From the NCBI GenBank assembly GCA_017442765.1, contig JAFRZC010000240.1, positions 1-34,383 on the forward strand: a stretch of DNA of 34,383 bases, given 5' to 3'. Numbering within the stretch: position 1 is the stretch's first letter; every line of letters begins with the position of its first letter. The notes beneath the pieces were generated by a model that was not told where the DNA came from, did no database searches, and saw only the letters and a list, made by a program, of their open reading frames with translations. The stretch is from Prevotella sp. (GTDB lineage: Bacteria; Bacteroidota; Bacteroidia; Bacteroidales; Bacteroidaceae). Below are positions 1-8,418 of this stretch, piece by piece. The translations under genes and the position numbers were made by a program.

Positions 1-1
1 G

Positions 2-683
2 GGAGCCGAGGCACCGGAGTTCGAGACAACCTTCATCATGAAGAAAAACGGCGAGGAGAAAGAGTTCACCCTCGACAACTATCCCGACTCCACATGGGAA
101 TACGTTGACCGCAAGACCCGTCAGACCAAAGTCGGCTATGTGCCGCCGATACACGATTTCTCTATTGAACTGCGGCCCGACGGCGACGACATCACCGACC
201 AGATACTCGACGACAAGGGCTACACCTTCCTGCTCGTCGCACCCCACCTCGAACAGGCCGACGAGACCAACTTCGGCAGCATAGAGAAGATTTACGAGTA
301 TACCGTAGAGCACGACATCCCCTTCTACTGCCTCACCGCAAGCAACGACGAGGGCACAAGCCAATGGAGCGAGCGCACCGGTGCCGAATATCCGTTCTGC
401 ACAACCGACCCCACCACGCTCAAGACCATCATCCGCAGCAACCCCGGACTGCTGCTTGTCAAAGACGGCAAGGTCATCAACAAATGGAGCCACAACGCTC
501 TGCCCGACGGACAACTGCCACAGGGCGCACTCGAGATCTCGGACCTGGGTAAGATGCCCGAAGACAAGGTTCCGGGAAAGATTCTGAAAATCGTGCTGTG
601 GTTCGTGCTGCCCCTCTTCCTGCTCACACTGGCCGACCGCCTGTGGGCATGGACAAAATGGTTCAGAAGAAAAAAGAACATAA
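2..683 (+). CDS. DoxX-type membrane protein, C-terminal part (5' end outside window)
   Basis: The reading frame is open from base 2, so the gene begins before the window. The visible part looks like an extracytoplasmic thioredoxin-like domain (a strand ending FLLVAPHL, then a helix and PFYCLTAS) followed by a hydrophobic segment ([20 protein letters not shown]) and a basic end, FRRKK. In Bacteroidota a DoxX-family protein with this kind of tail commonly sits just before tpiA, which is why I name it so; the diagnostic DoxX membrane part is not visible. Oddly, the frame has no stop before tpiA and runs into it in register. A one-base slip in the six-A run at 670-675 would end it at the TAA at 681. 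The end given here assumes that slip. The start of tpiA is certain; the true end of this gene is not. Confidence 0.6.
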
Positions 684-718
684 CATCATATCAACTTATT
701 AAACAACAAAACAAAAAA

Positions 719-1480
719 ATGAGAAAAAAGATTGTGGCAGGCAACTGGAAAATGAACATGAACCTGCAAGAAGGTATCGCGCTCGCCAAAGAGCTCAACG
801 AAACACTGACAAGCGAAAAGCCCAACTGCGACGTCGTCATCTGCACGCCGTTCATCCATCTGGCCAGCATCGCACAGTTTCTTAACCAAGACGTTATCGG
901 ACTCGGTGCCGAAAATTGCGCCGACAAGGAAAAGGGCGCCTACACAGGTGAGGTTTCGGCTGAGATGGTGAAGTCAACGGGGGCCGGATATGTCATTCTC
1001 GGCCACTCGGAGCGCCGCGAATACTATAAGGAGACTCCCGAAGTGCTCAAGGAAAAGGTGTTGCTCGCACTGAAGAACAACCTGAAGGTCATCTTCTGCA
1101 TCGGCGAGTCGCTCGAAGAGCGCGAGGCAGGAAAGCAGAACGAGGTCTGCAAGGCCGAACTTGAAGGCAGTGTCTTCAACCTCACCGAAGAAGAGTTCAG
1201 CAACATCATCATCGCCTACGAGCCCATCTGGGCCATCGGAACAGGCAAGACCGCCACGGCTGAGCAGGCCGAGGAGATCCATGCCTACATCCGCAGCATC
1301 ATCGCTGAGAAGTACGGCGAGGCTGTTGCCGACAACACCAGCATCCTCTATGGCGGCTCATGCAAAGCCAGCAATGCCCCCGAGCTCTTCGCCAAGCCCG
1401 ATATCGACGGCGGACTCATCGGCGGAGCATCGCTCAAGGCTGCCGACTTCAAGGGTATCATCGACGCTTGGAAACAATAA
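719..1480 (+). CDS. tpiA: Triose-phosphate isomerase
   Basis: This is the cytoplasmic glycolytic enzyme that interconverts dihydroxyacetone phosphate and glyceraldehyde 3-phosphate. The 253-residue protein has the usual family length. Visible motifs are the N-terminal GNWKMN with catalytic Lys11, GHSERR with the electrophilic His96, [12 protein letters not shown] with catalytic Glu168 and the flexible loop 6, and phosphate-binding YGGS (211-214) and GGLIGGASL near the end. I choose the ATG at 719 because the protein then starts [11 protein letters not shown], as in relatives, after an A-rich stretch typical of Bacteroidota start regions. The SPOR-domain gene begins one base after its stop, so the two are almost certainly cotranscribed. 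The frame is open upstream into the preceding gene, giving an apparent fusion that I do not believe is real protein. Identification is secure. Confidence 0.97.
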   Translation: MRKKIVAGNWKMNMNLQEGIALAKELNETLTSEKPNCDVVICTPFIHLASIAQFLNQDVIGLGAENCADKEKGAYTGEVSAEMVKSTGAGYVILGHSERREYYKETPEVLKEKVLLALKNNLKVIFCIGESLEEREAGKQNEVCKAELEGSVFNLTEEEFSNIIIAYEPIWAIGTGKTATAEQAEEIHAYIRSIIAEKYGEAVADNTSILYGGSCKASNAPELFAKPDIDGGLIGGASLKAADFKGIIDAWKQ

Positions 1481-1481
1481 A

Positions 1482-2138
1482 ATGAAAACATCACATTACA
1501 AAACAACTAAAAAGGCAGTCCTGCTGACCGCGCTCTGCCTTTTTACCCTTTCTCCTTTGTTTGCCCAAGACGATGACGGAAAGAAAGAAGGAACCGTGAC
1601 CGTCAATCAGAGTCAGGAAATCAACGATCTGGTCTTTGGCAAAGAGAAGAAACAGAGTCAGGCGGCACCTACAAAGAAGCCCGAGGAGAGGCAGACACCA
1701 AGTAAGAGTGTGAACGACGCGCCTTCCATCCCGGGTACACCAATGCCGAAGCCCTCCACCACGACTTCTGCCTCCCGGCCTACCCCCAACCCGTCAGTAA
1801 GTGAAGGGGAAACGGCAGGAACCGCCCATTCGTCGGGCATCGACTCGGGAAGAAAGGTCATGCGACGCGGGCGGAAGATGCAAGGCTACCGCGTACAGGT
1901 CTTTGCCGGCGGCAACAGGCGCGAAGACCGTGTGAAGGCACAGGAAACGGGTAAGCGCGTCAAAGCCGCTTTCCCCAACCAACCCGTCTATACACACTTC
2001 CACTCGCCACGATGGACCTGCCGCTTCGGCAACTTCCGTAAGTTTGAGACAGCCGAGCGCATTGTCAAGCAAGCGCGAAACGCCGGATTCCACCAGGCCT
2101 GCATCGTCAGCGAGAAGATTACCGTGCAAGACAGATGA
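1482..2138 (+). CDS. SPOR-domain exported protein
   Basis: The 218-residue protein has a signal peptide (basic KTTKK, hydrophobic core, cleavage after LFAQ near residue 29), a low-complexity linker rich in Pro, Ser and Thr, and a C-terminal SPOR domain at about residues 134-214 beginning [14 protein letters not shown] domains bind denuded peptidoglycan, often at division sites, so the protein is likely periplasmic or outer-membrane associated; its exact role cannot be read from sequence. The linker contains [12 protein letters not shown] (residues 99-110), which looks like one of the in-frame palindromic repeat insertions found elsewhere in this window. The ATG at 1482 directly follows the tpiA stop, and folE follows after 13 bases, as in a compact operon. 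A longer open frame upstream overlaps tpiA and is ignored. Confidence 0.9.
   Translation: MKTSHYKTTKKAVLLTALCLFTLSPLFAQDDDGKKEGTVTVNQSQEINDLVFGKEKKQSQAAPTKKPEERQTPSKSVNDAPSIPGTPMPKPSTTTSASRPTPNPSVSEGETAGTAHSSGIDSGRKVMRRGRKMQGYRVQVFAGGNRREDRVKAQETGKRVKAAFPNQPVYTHFHSPRWTCRFGNFRKFETAERIVKQARNAGFHQACIVSEKITVQDR
1776..1811 (+). repeat. GC-rich repeat inserted in frame in SPOR gene
   Basis: This stretch encodes [12 protein letters not shown] in the linker of the SPOR protein. Its start, CGGCCTACCCCCAACCC, matches the repeat at 16650 in porX (CGGCCTACTCCCGATCCC) at most positions. It is one of six related in-frame insertions seen in this window. The match is by eye. Confidence 0.6.
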
Positions 2139-2151
2139 TAAAAGAAAACAA

Positions 2152-2745
2152 ATGAATCCAGAAACAGAATATCGCGAGGGACTCGATCAACTCGCCGAAC
2201 ACTATAAAGACATCCTCACCCTGCTCGGCGAGAATCCTGAGCGCGAAGGACTACAGAAGACTCCCATGCGCGTGGCCAAAGCCATGCAGGTGCTCACACG
2301 CGGCTATACGCAAGACCCGCACAAGGTGCTCACCGACGCACTTTTTGCAGAGAAATACAACCAGATGGTCATTGTCAAGGACATTGATTTCTTCTCCATG
2401 TGCGAGCACCACATGATTCCCTTCTACGGCAAGGCACATGTGGCCTACATCCCCAACGGATACATCACCGGCCTCTCCAAGATTGCCCGCGTGGTCGATA
2501 TCTTCAGTCACCGCCTGCAAGTGCAGGAGCGGCTCACACAGCAAATCAAGGACTGCATCCAACAGACACTTCGCCCGCTTGGCGTGATGGTGGTCATCGA
2601 GGCAAAGCACATGTGTATGCAGATGCGAGGAGTGGAGAAACAGAATGCCATCACCACCACCAGCGACTTCAGCGGTGCCTTCAACCAAGCCAAGACCCGC
2701 GAGGAATTCATGAACCTCCTGCGCGGAGAATCAAAAAGAATCTAA
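2152..2745 (+). CDS. folE: GTP cyclohydrolase I
   Basis: FolE converts GTP to dihydroneopterin triphosphate, the first step of tetrahydrofolate (and pterin) synthesis, in the cytoplasm. The 197-residue protein has normal length for the bacterial enzyme. Visible motifs are [15 protein letters not shown] (substrate-binding region), [12 protein letters not shown] with zinc ligands Cys84 and His87, [12 protein letters not shown], and [14 protein letters not shown] with the third zinc ligand Cys155. I take the ATG at 2152 because it gives the expected N-terminus; the frame is open further upstream only as a shadow of the SPOR gene. It lies 13 bases after the SPOR-domain gene in the tpiA cluster. 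The zinc-dependent type IA form is clear. Confidence 0.97.
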   Translation: MNPETEYREGLDQLAEHYKDILTLLGENPEREGLQKTPMRVAKAMQVLTRGYTQDPHKVLTDALFAEKYNQMVIVKDIDFFSMCEHHMIPFYGKAHVAYIPNGYITGLSKIARVVDIFSHRLQVQERLTQQIKDCIQQTLRPLGVMVVIEAKHMCMQMRGVEKQNAITTTSDFSGAFNQAKTREEFMNLLRGESKRI

Positions 2746-2787
2746 TTTTTTCAACCTATTTGATAATTTTTAATAATTCAGGAAACA

Positions 2788-3426
2788 ATGAAAACAATCA
2801 AACTTCACTCCGCCATGTTGCTCGGCATGTTTGCCGCAGCAACCTTCACGTCTTGTGTCGATGGCGACGACGACGGCCTCACAGCCACCATTCTCGAGAC
2901 CGACGAGCAGAAAGCCAACGCGCTGAGCGCCATGGCCGGCATGTACAACGGCACGCTCTACTATTACGATTCGACAGCTGCGCAAAACACCGGCTCAACA
3001 GCTTTCATGTGGACCATCAACAGCAACGGCACCTTCCAGGCCAACAACTTCCCCGTAAGCATCCTTGCCAACTATACCAGCGACGTCCAGACGAAAGCCA
3101 TCCTCAGCCAAGCCGGCTTTAAGAAAATTACCGGAAAGGTCGAGCCATACGCCGCCTTCTCCTCTTATTATCAGGCCAGCTTCCTTCCCGACAACACAGA
3201 AAACGAATGGACGGTGACGCTCGAGAATGGGGAAGAGCCGACGACACACACCGTCAGCCTCTCGCTCACGCAGAGCTATACCTACAACAGCACGTCTGTC
3301 TATTCGACCTTCGCTTTCGAGACCACAAACCGCACACTTCAGGGTACCATCCTCCTCGACAAGATGACCATAGACGGCACACTCTATGACTTGAAGTCCA
3401 ATATCGCCATCAGCGGAATCAGATAA
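2788..3426 (+). CDS. Small surface or periplasmic lipoprotein, possibly DUF4840 type
   Basis: The 212-residue protein starts with a lipoprotein signal: a basic N-terminus, a hydrophobic core and a lipobox FTSC with Cys23 as the lipidation site. An acidic VDGDDDG follows, the kind of sequence that favours surface export in Bacteroidota. The rest is rich in aromatic residues and Thr/Ser and looks all-beta (for example [12 protein letters not shown] and the closing [24 protein letters not shown]). It resembles the DUF4840 group of Prevotella/Bacteroides lipoproteins, but I hold that family call loosely. It is separated from folE by 42 AT-rich bases and from the exonuclease gene by 8, so it is probably in the same transcript. 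Function is unknown. Confidence 0.8.
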   Translation: MKTIKLHSAMLLGMFAAATFTSCVDGDDDGLTATILETDEQKANALSAMAGMYNGTLYYYDSTAAQNTGSTAFMWTINSNGTFQANNFPVSILANYTSDVQTKAILSQAGFKKITGKVEPYAAFSSYYQASFLPDNTENEWTVTLENGEEPTTHTVSLSLTQSYTYNSTSVYSTFAFETTNRTLQGTILLDKMTIDGTLYDLKSNIAISGIR

Positions 3427-3434
3427 AGACGTCT

Positions 3435-4202
3435 ATGTACAAATTCATCTCCTGGAATGTCAACGGGTTGCGGGCCTGTGTTGGAAAAGATTTCGAAAAG
3501 ACTTTCAAGACACTCGATGCCGACTTCTTCTGCCTGCAAGAGACAAAAATGCAGGCCGGGCAGCTCGACCTGCAGTTCCCCGGCTACCGTTCCTACTGGA
3601 ACTACGCCGACAAGAAAGGCTACTCCGGCACGGCCATCTACACCCGGCACGAGCCGCTCAGCGTCAGCTACGGCATGGGCATCGACGAGCACGACCACGA
3701 AGGCCGTGTCATCACCCTCGAGATGCCTGGGTTCTATCTCGTCAACGTCTATACGCCTAACTCACAAGACGAACTGCGACGGCTCGACTATCGCATGACG
3801 TGGGAAGACAACTTTCGCGCCTATCTGCTCAGCCTCGACGCACGGAAGCCCGTCATCGTCTGCGGTGACATGAACGTGGCACATGAGGAAATCGACCTGA
3901 AGAACCCGAAGACCAACCGACGCAATGCCGGATTCACCGACGAGGAGCGCCAGCAGTTCACCACGCTCCTCGACAGCGGATTCACCGACACCTTCCGCTC
4001 GCTCCATCCCGAGCAGGTCACCTACTCATGGTGGTCCTACCGCTTTCAGGCACGGCAGAAGAACGCAGGCTGGCGCATCGACTACTTCCTCGTCTCCAAC
4101 CGGCTGAGAGAGCAGATAGCCGAAGCGACTATCCACACCGAGATTCTCGGCTCCGACCACTGCCCCGTGGAACTGATACTGAACCCACTCCAATCAGTTT
4201 GA
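3435..4202 (+). CDS. xth: Exodeoxyribonuclease III (AP endonuclease)
   Basis: This is a cytoplasmic base-excision-repair nuclease of the exonuclease/endonuclease/phosphatase fold that cuts DNA 5' to abasic sites and removes 3' blocking groups. The 255-residue length is typical. Visible active-site motifs are [10 protein letters not shown] (Asn10), LQETKM (metal-binding Glu37), NVYTPNS (Tyr106), CGDMNVAH (Asp145, Asn147), WRIDYFLVS (Asp216) and the terminal GSDHCPVEL with Asp241-His242. The start at 3435 gives the canonical [12 protein letters not shown]-terminus, 8 bases after the lipoprotein stop. The last 74 bases overlap, tail to tail, the coding region of the TonB-domain gene on the other strand, with no room for a separate terminator. 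Confidence 0.96.
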   Translation: MYKFISWNVNGLRACVGKDFEKTFKTLDADFFCLQETKMQAGQLDLQFPGYRSYWNYADKKGYSGTAIYTRHEPLSVSYGMGIDEHDHEGRVITLEMPGFYLVNVYTPNSQDELRRLDYRMTWEDNFRAYLLSLDARKPVIVCGDMNVAHEEIDLKNPKTNRRNAGFTDEERQQFTTLLDSGFTDTFRSLHPEQVTYSWWSYRFQARQKNAGWRIDYFLVSNRLREQIAEATIHTEILGSDHCPVELILNPLQSV

Positions 4203-5352
4203 AAACGACAGGGATAACCTGTCTCACGGCAACTGGCCGTCCGTCCTCCATTGCGGGTGTCCAGCAGCAGACCATGCGCAGTGCCCTCACCGCCTCGCGG
4301 TCCATACGGGGTGAGACCGGACGGATGACGGCCACATCACCCACCGACCCGTCAGCCTCAACGACATACGACAACACCACCTTACCCTCGCGATGCTGAA
4401 AAAAATCCTGCTCCGGATATTTGAGCGAGCGCGAGATGGCGGCGAAAAGTGCCTTTTCGCCGCCATTGAACTTTGGCATGGTAGCGGCGAACAGGCGCGC
4501 ATCGTCTCTCTCAACGGAAGGCTGCGGAGGCTCTTTCTCGGCTATCCGCTCATTCCTCGCAAGCGCCTTCTGCCACTTTCGCATTTTCGAAGTGACAAAA
4601 AAACTGAAATGCTCCATACGCACCATCGACACACTGTTGTGCAGGTTATCGTGCTCCCTGAACCCAAGGTCGAACACCAGGAAGCTGTCGGCATAGCAGA
4701 CATCGAGCGGCCAGCCATCTACGTCCACGCTGTCGGGCTCTTCGTCGATTACGGCACCGCTGGCTATCTGCGCGAGGAGCACGTCCCTGTTGTAAGGCTC
4801 CCGCGTCCGGCGCTCCTGTAAAATATCCCCTTTGCCGAGCAGCACGCCCCGGCGCAGGTCGTAGGTGAACAGATGGCTCACGTGGCGCGCCTTCTGACTC
4901 GACCGCGCCTCCGGACGACACGACACCGTGAGCTGAAACGCGATGTAGCGGTCTTTCTCATAGCCCATCAGCCGCAGCCCCAAATCGGCATGGCAATATT
5001 TGTCGTGGTCGGGCAGTTGCTCGAGCTGACCGTCAACAGGCTGACCGAAACGCGAGAGATAACCGCCGAGCGCCACGTCGAAATCCTCCGATCCGACCTC
5101 AAACAGTTTTTCCGTGATGTGCCGCTTGAGCTCGGCCACAGGAGCACGGCCCAGCTGTCGAGGCCATTCTACATCGACATTGATAATACTGAACTCATCG
5201 CCTGAGCGATAGAAGCAATGCCGCTTCACATAGTCAACCCGATAGTCGTCTGCCTGCGCGGCAACGCCCTCCACGGCCATCACCGTCAGCAGCGACGCAG
5301 CCAATCGCAGCAGGCTACAAGCCGCGCGTACACTCGCACTCTCCATCATCAT
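4129..5352 (-). CDS. Exported protein with C-terminal TonB domain
   Basis: The protein has a signal peptide ending near VAAQA, a middle region resembling the DUF3298/RsiV-like fold ([16 protein letters not shown], then [18 protein letters not shown]), and a C-terminal TonB-type domain ([20 protein letters not shown] through VIPVVFKL). Such proteins are usually periplasmic and may pass energy or contact outer-membrane receptors; no partner is evident here. The frame is open to an ATG at 5382, but a promoter-like pair places the -7 box at 5392-5399, which would leave almost no leader. I prefer the ATG cluster at 5352-5346, which also gives a cleaner signal peptide. After FKL, where this domain normally ends, there are about 21 further residues that lie wholly inside the opposing exonuclease gene, possibly after loss of the original stop. 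Confidence 0.8.
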   Translation of the reverse strand: MMMESASVRAACSLLRLAASLLTVMAVEGVAAQADDYRVDYVKRHCFYRSGDEFSIINVDVEWPRQLGRAPVAELKRHITEKLFEVGSEDFDVALGGYLSRFGQPVDGQLEQLPDHDKYCHADLGLRLMGYEKDRYIAFQLTVSCRPEARSSQKARHVSHLFTYDLRRGVLLGKGDILQERRTREPYNRDVLLAQIASGAVIDEEPDSVDVDGWPLDVCYADSFLVFDLGFREHDNLHNSVSMVRMEHFSFFVTSKMRKWQKALARNERIAEKEPPQPSVERDDARLFAATMPKFNGGEKALFAAISRSLKYPEQDFFQHREGKVVLSYVVEADGSVGDVAVIRPVSPRMDREAVRALRMVCCWTPAMEDGRPVAVRQVIPVVFKLIGVGSVSVPRGSGRSRESRCG

Positions 5353-5391
5353 AAGCCAAAAGCCTCTATCGTTAAACTTCAAAACAGGGTA

Positions 5392-5416
5392 CTAAGTTAG
5401 CGATTTTTCCAAAAAC
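5392..5416 (-). promoter_or_regulatory. Possible promoter of the TonB-domain gene
   Basis: On the minus strand, TTTG is followed after about 20 bases by TAACTTAG, which is one base away from the Bacteroidota -7 consensus TAnnTTTG. The -7-like box lies at 5392-5399. It is the best candidate upstream of the TonB-domain gene and argues for the internal start codon near 5352. Coordinates of the upstream half are approximate. Confidence 0.35.
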
Positions 5417-5510
5417 GGCCAAATATCCACACATATTTTTTCGAACCTCCGCCCGTCATTCAACACGGAAAACAATCCGTCAAAAACCGGAAAACAAACT
5501 TTCACAATGC

Positions 5511-5525
5511 GAAAGACCGTCTTTC
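5511..5525. repeat. Palindrome of the AAAGACCGTCTTT family
   Basis: This is a perfect inverted repeat, GAAAGAC-C-GTCTTTC. The same core recurs at about 12363 (imperfect) and 23834 (extended to GCAAAAGAC-C-GTCTTTTGC), always between genes. It abuts the long AT-rich palindrome that begins at 5521. Confidence 0.7.
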
Positions 5526-5625
5526 ACAAAGTAATATAATATATATTACTCGGTAATAGTATATATATTACTCAGTAAAATAATATATATTACCCGGTAA
5601 TAGTATATATATTACTTTGTGAAAG
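5521..5625. repeat. Four 22-bp AT-rich palindromic units inside an 18-bp inverted repeat
   Basis: The outer arms, CTTTCACAAAGTAATATA (5521-5538) and its exact reverse complement (5608-5625), enclose four tandem units of 19 bases (5531-5549, 5553-5571, 5575-5593, 5597-5615). The units are separated by three-base spacers TCG, TCA and CCG. Each unit begins GTAA and ends TATTAC and is itself nearly palindromic; units 2 and 4 are identical (GTAATAGTATATATATTAC). The block could form a large cruciform or serve as tandem protein-binding sites. It lies about 170 bases upstream of the TonB-domain gene start. No coding potential is apparent. Confidence 0.85.
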
Positions 5626-5639
5626 TTTAGCGTTTGATT

Positions 5640-5866
5640 GATAAAGGGCTGTCGGATGACCTGAGCATCAGCCCGACCGGCAAAAGGAGAAGAAAAAACC
5701 GAAGGGGTAACAGAATACATGTTTTTACTGAATACCAGTAATTTGTTGCTTTCTGTCACCCCTTCGGGGTTTGTGAAATGATGTCTGCTTAGCAGGGGTT
5801 TCGCTTCGCTACACCCCTGCCTGTGGTCTGTCACCCCTTCGGGGTGTTCCTATCCTGCACTGCATG
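5640..5866. repeat. Cluster of GC-rich hairpins (CACCCCTTCGGGGTG type)
   Basis: This gene-free stretch has two copies of GTCACCCCTTCGGGGT (near 5756 and 5830), each a short hairpin with a TTCG loop, and a diverged inverted copy near 5700 (CCGAAGGGGTAAC). Near 5790-5820 there is a longer hairpin with arms GCAGGGGT and ACCCCTGC. Such repeats are common between genes in Bacteroidota. An open frame of 88 codons across them on the minus strand is judged not to be a gene. Confidence 0.65.
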
Positions 5867-5998
5867 ATAAATCGCTTACGCTCGGCCAGCTGCAAACAAG
5901 GTTGAATGGCACTCACTTAATCGCGATTTTACATAAATCGCTCACGCTCGGCCAGCTGCAAACAAGGTTGCATGGCACTCACTTAATCGCGATTTTCT
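5867..5998. repeat. Tandem 66-bp duplication covering the 3' end of the endonuclease gene
   Basis: Two copies (5867-5932 and 5933-5998) differ at only a few bases. The second copy includes the last codons and stop of the endonuclease I gene (KIAIK-stop, minus strand). The first repeats those codons outside the gene. A third, diverged copy lies at about 8354-8395, downstream of the GH76-like gene. Each contains a potential hairpin with arms GCGATTT and AAATCGC. Confidence 0.8.
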
Positions 5999-8198
5999 TT
6001 CCGTCTCTGATGTAGAGCGAACTGCCGTTCTGTCCTTCTGTCACTCGTCGGCCCTGCAAATCATAGACGGCGGTGGAACTTCCCTTCCGCGGGGAGGAGT
6101 TGAGGGCAGGTCGTATCCCCGTTGTGTTGTCCTCAAACAGGTAGCACGGCTTGGCATCGCCCACTGCATTGACGGGCAGGTAGGCCCGATGTGCCTGATT
6201 GACGAACGAGGCTCCGCCCTCTGCGCCCCAGTAGAAGCCGACAGAGCCGGGAGTCTTCTGGGCATCGAGCGACAGCATATAGTAGTAGGAGCCGCCGGAA
6301 GTGCGCTCGTCAACATCGCTGCCGCGCAACTGGTTGTCGGGATCCTCGTCGCCGCTCTGGTCAGTCACGGTGAACGTGAAGGTGCCTGCACCCGTAAGCG
6401 ATTGCAGCACGACGCCTGTTCCGGCAGGGATGATCTCATTCGGTCCATACACATAACTTTCCTCAAGCCGGCCCTCTTCACTAATATAATAGGTATAGGC
6501 CTCGATGTCTCCAGGCACGATGAGGTTTTTCTCACCATAGTAGAGCGTGGCATAGCTGGTGTCGCCTATCTCCACGTCAATGGTCTCAGGCGTTTCTGTC
6601 ACAACCTCTTTGTAGAGCACGACAGCCTTTTGGCCACCGGTGTAGCAGCGGAACATCTTGGCCGATGTGTTGTATTGCAGCGTGTAGCCGGTGTAAGAGG
6701 CATTGGTGATGGTTGTCGCTGTGATGGTCCACTGGGCATTGGCATCCGAAGCATCGGTTGCTTTGTTGAGTGCATTCGACTTGCTGGTGAGTGCAAAGTA
6801 GCCGTCGCCGTCGGTGATGGTCCATTTGCCTGAGGCGAGCTGTTCAAGGGTCAGCGGTATAATGCCGTTGGCATCGTTGGTAAGGTCTATCGTCGCGTTG
6901 TCGATGGCTACCGCACCGGGTGTGCCCTGCTTCGAGGTGAAGCCGTTGTAGGCCTGACCTGCGGTGGCACTCTCCTCATAGACGAGCAGGTAACGGCAAC
7001 CGCTCTCGAGCTGATTGTTGCTGGTCACCTTCACATAGATGTTGTCGCCAGTGGGATTGACGGGCGTGCTTCCGCCTACGGTAACGGTCTGCGTGGTTAC
7101 AGAGCTCTGGTTGCCGTCTTTCACTGCAATTGCCATGAAGGTGGTGGCGGCGGTAATCACGACGGGAGTTGTGTAGCGAGTGCTCTGCGTAGTCGGAGTG
7201 GTGCCGTCGGTGGTGTAGTAGATGGTAGCACCGTCGGTGGTAGTGGTCATGGTGACGGTGGAGGATTCTCCGGTGGCATCGGCTGTTGCAGTCAGCACAG
7301 GCGCGGCGACGTAGTTGACCACGCTACCGTCGTAGTTGTCATAATAGAAGGTCTCGTTGACGCGCGAGCCCCAGATGTATTGCTCCAGCCCGGGATAATC
7401 GACAAAGGGATTGCGGTTGCCCTGAGTTTTCTCAATGCCAGCCTGACGGGCAATCTCGATGTCGCTGACGGGGTCTTCGGCAGCCCAGCGCATCAGCATG
7501 TTGAAAGCCCAGTCGGAGAAAGGCTGGTAGGCTGTGGCATTGCTTTTGAACATGGGGCAGGTGTCTACCCAGCCAGTGACATAATTCTCGTAGCAGGTGA
7601 TCATGTAGAAATAGATACGCGCGAAGTCGCCCTTCCACTCGTCGTTGGGTTCGAAGCAGTCGCCGCTGAATCCGCTGACGGTGCACTTGCCGACTTTCGA
7701 GTAGCCACCCTCGTCGCCTGCTTCGTAGAGAGCCGACTTAAAGGTGTCGCCGTTGTTCTCGCCAAAGGGCAGGTTGCCGCGGCGGTTGTTGACTAAAGCA
7801 TCGGAGGGAACGACGTGGACGATGTCGCTGTACATGGGCTTCACCTTGCCGCCAAACCAGCTCTTGGGGAAGGAGTGCTCCTTGTTGCACATGCCTCCCT
7901 CATATTTATTGCTGCCGGTATTGATGGAAGTAAACTTCGAGATTTTGGAATAGCGGTCGCGAATGTATCCGTTGGTCATGCGGTCGGTGTTCTCATAGGC
8001 CTCCGTCAGCCCATCATAGCTTTCCACATCTTGCGACGTCACTTTGATAATGTTGCAAAGCGCGGTCTTCAGGGCCGCACCCTTCTTGTTGCTCGCACTC
8101 TTATAATACGTTTCTGTTCCGTTCGGTCCCTGCGCATAGACAGCGACCAGGCCCGTCAGCATCAGCATCAGTGCCCATTTGCGTTTGTTGCTTATCAT
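5979..8198 (-). CDS. Secreted endonuclease I with chitobiase-type domain and T9SS C-terminus
   Basis: The 739-residue protein has a signal peptide (to about residue 22), an endonuclease I domain (about 45-290), a chitobiase/hexosaminidase C-terminal-type beta domain (about 300-373, with ATIYYTTDGTTPT), further beta-rich regions, and a T9SS sorting signal at the end (VYDLQGRR, then SLYIRDGKKIAIK). The nuclease motif CNKEHSFPKSWFG holds the likely general base His108, followed by MYSDIVHVVPSDALVNNRRG with metal-binding Asn residues. The enzyme should be an extracellular or cell-surface DNA/RNA nuclease. Just before the sorting signal, RPALNSSPRKGSS looks like an inserted palindromic repeat. A good promoter lies upstream at 8233-8263, and the 3' end is part of a tandem 66-bp duplication. 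The preceding minus-strand gene encodes another CTD-bearing enzyme. Confidence 0.92.
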   Translation of the reverse strand: MISNKRKWALMLMLTGLVAVYAQGPNGTETYYKSASNKKGAALKTALCNIIKVTSQDVESYDGLTEAYENTDRMTNGYIRDRYSKISKFTSINTGSNKYEGGMCNKEHSFPKSWFGGKVKPMYSDIVHVVPSDALVNNRRGNLPFGENNGDTFKSALYEAGDEGGYSKVGKCTVSGFSGDCFEPNDEWKGDFARIYFYMITCYENYVTGWVDTCPMFKSNATAYQPFSDWAFNMLMRWAAEDPVSDIEIARQAGIEKTQGNRNPFVDYPGLEQYIWGSRVNETFYYDNYDGSVVNYVAAPVLTATADATGESSTVTMTTTTDGATIYYTTDGTTPTTQSTRYTTPVVITAATTFMAIAVKDGNQSSVTTQTVTVGGSTPVNPTGDNIYVKVTSNNQLESGCRYLLVYEESATAGQAYNGFTSKQGTPGAVAIDNATIDLTNDANGIIPLTLEQLASGKWTITDGDGYFALTSKSNALNKATDASDANAQWTITATTITNASYTGYTLQYNTSAKMFRCYTGGQKAVVLYKEVVTETPETIDVEIGDTSYATLYYGEKNLIVPGDIEAYTYYISEEGRLEESYVYGPNEIIPAGTGVVLQSLTGAGTFTFTVTDQSGDEDPDNQLRGSDVDERTSGGSYYYMLSLDAQKTPGSVGFYWGAEGGASFVNQAHRAYLPVNAVGDAKPCYLFEDNTTGIRPALNSSPRKGSSTAVYDLQGRRVTEGQNGSSLYIRDGKKIAIK
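6075..6113 (-). repeat. GC-rich repeat inserted in frame in endonuclease gene
   Basis: This stretch encodes RPALNSSPRKGSS at about residues 696-708, between the ordinary end of the last domain and the T9SS signal. Its protein reading parallels [12 protein letters not shown] of the SPOR gene and RPTPDPSLKGKEGE of porX. It is the most diverged of the six copies. Confidence 0.5.
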
Positions 8199-8232
8199 GA
8201 TTATAAAAATTTGTTTTGATTGTCAAGGGCTG

Positions 8233-8263
8233 CAAAGTTACACATTTCCCACAAACCAACAAA
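8233..8263 (-). promoter_or_regulatory. Promoter of the endonuclease I gene
   Basis: On the minus strand, TTTG (8260-8263) is followed after exactly 19 bases by TAACTTTG (8233-8240), a full match to the Bacteroidota housekeeping consensus TTTG-N19-TAnnTTTG. Transcription should start near 8226, leaving a leader of roughly 28 bases before the ATG at 8198. Confidence 0.75.
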
Positions 8264-8353
8264 ATTTTGGGGCGAAAAAAGAAGACACCCTCAACGGAAA
8301 TCTTCTTGAGCATATCTGTCGCACTTGGGCAATTAGCAGGCCCGCTTGCTGCT

Positions 8354-8395
8354 CACTTAACCGCGATTCTACATAAATCGCTCACGCTCGGGCAA
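8354..8395. repeat. Third copy of the CTD-end repeat, downstream of the GH76-like gene
   Basis: This region matches the 66-bp repeat at 5867-5998 over about 40 bases, including ATAAATCGCTCACGCTCGG. Read on the minus strand it contains RIAVK-stop, like the KIAIK-stop end of the endonuclease. It may be the remnant of a lost gene end or a mobile 3' module. The rest of the 8199-8418 gap holds the endonuclease promoter and nothing else I recognise. Confidence 0.65.
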
Positions 8396-8418
8396 CGCTG
8401 AGCAAGTTCCGACTTCTC

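Noticed and set aside
5568..5834. 88-codon open frame on the minus strand
   Set aside because: It is made of the AT-rich palindromes and CACCCCTTCGGGGTG repeats, has no start context or domain, and its protein text reflects the repeats.
5511..5998. CRISPR array
   Set aside because: The repeats are 22-bp palindromes with three-base spacers or a two-copy 66-bp tandem, with no unique spacers of 25-40 bases and no cas genes.
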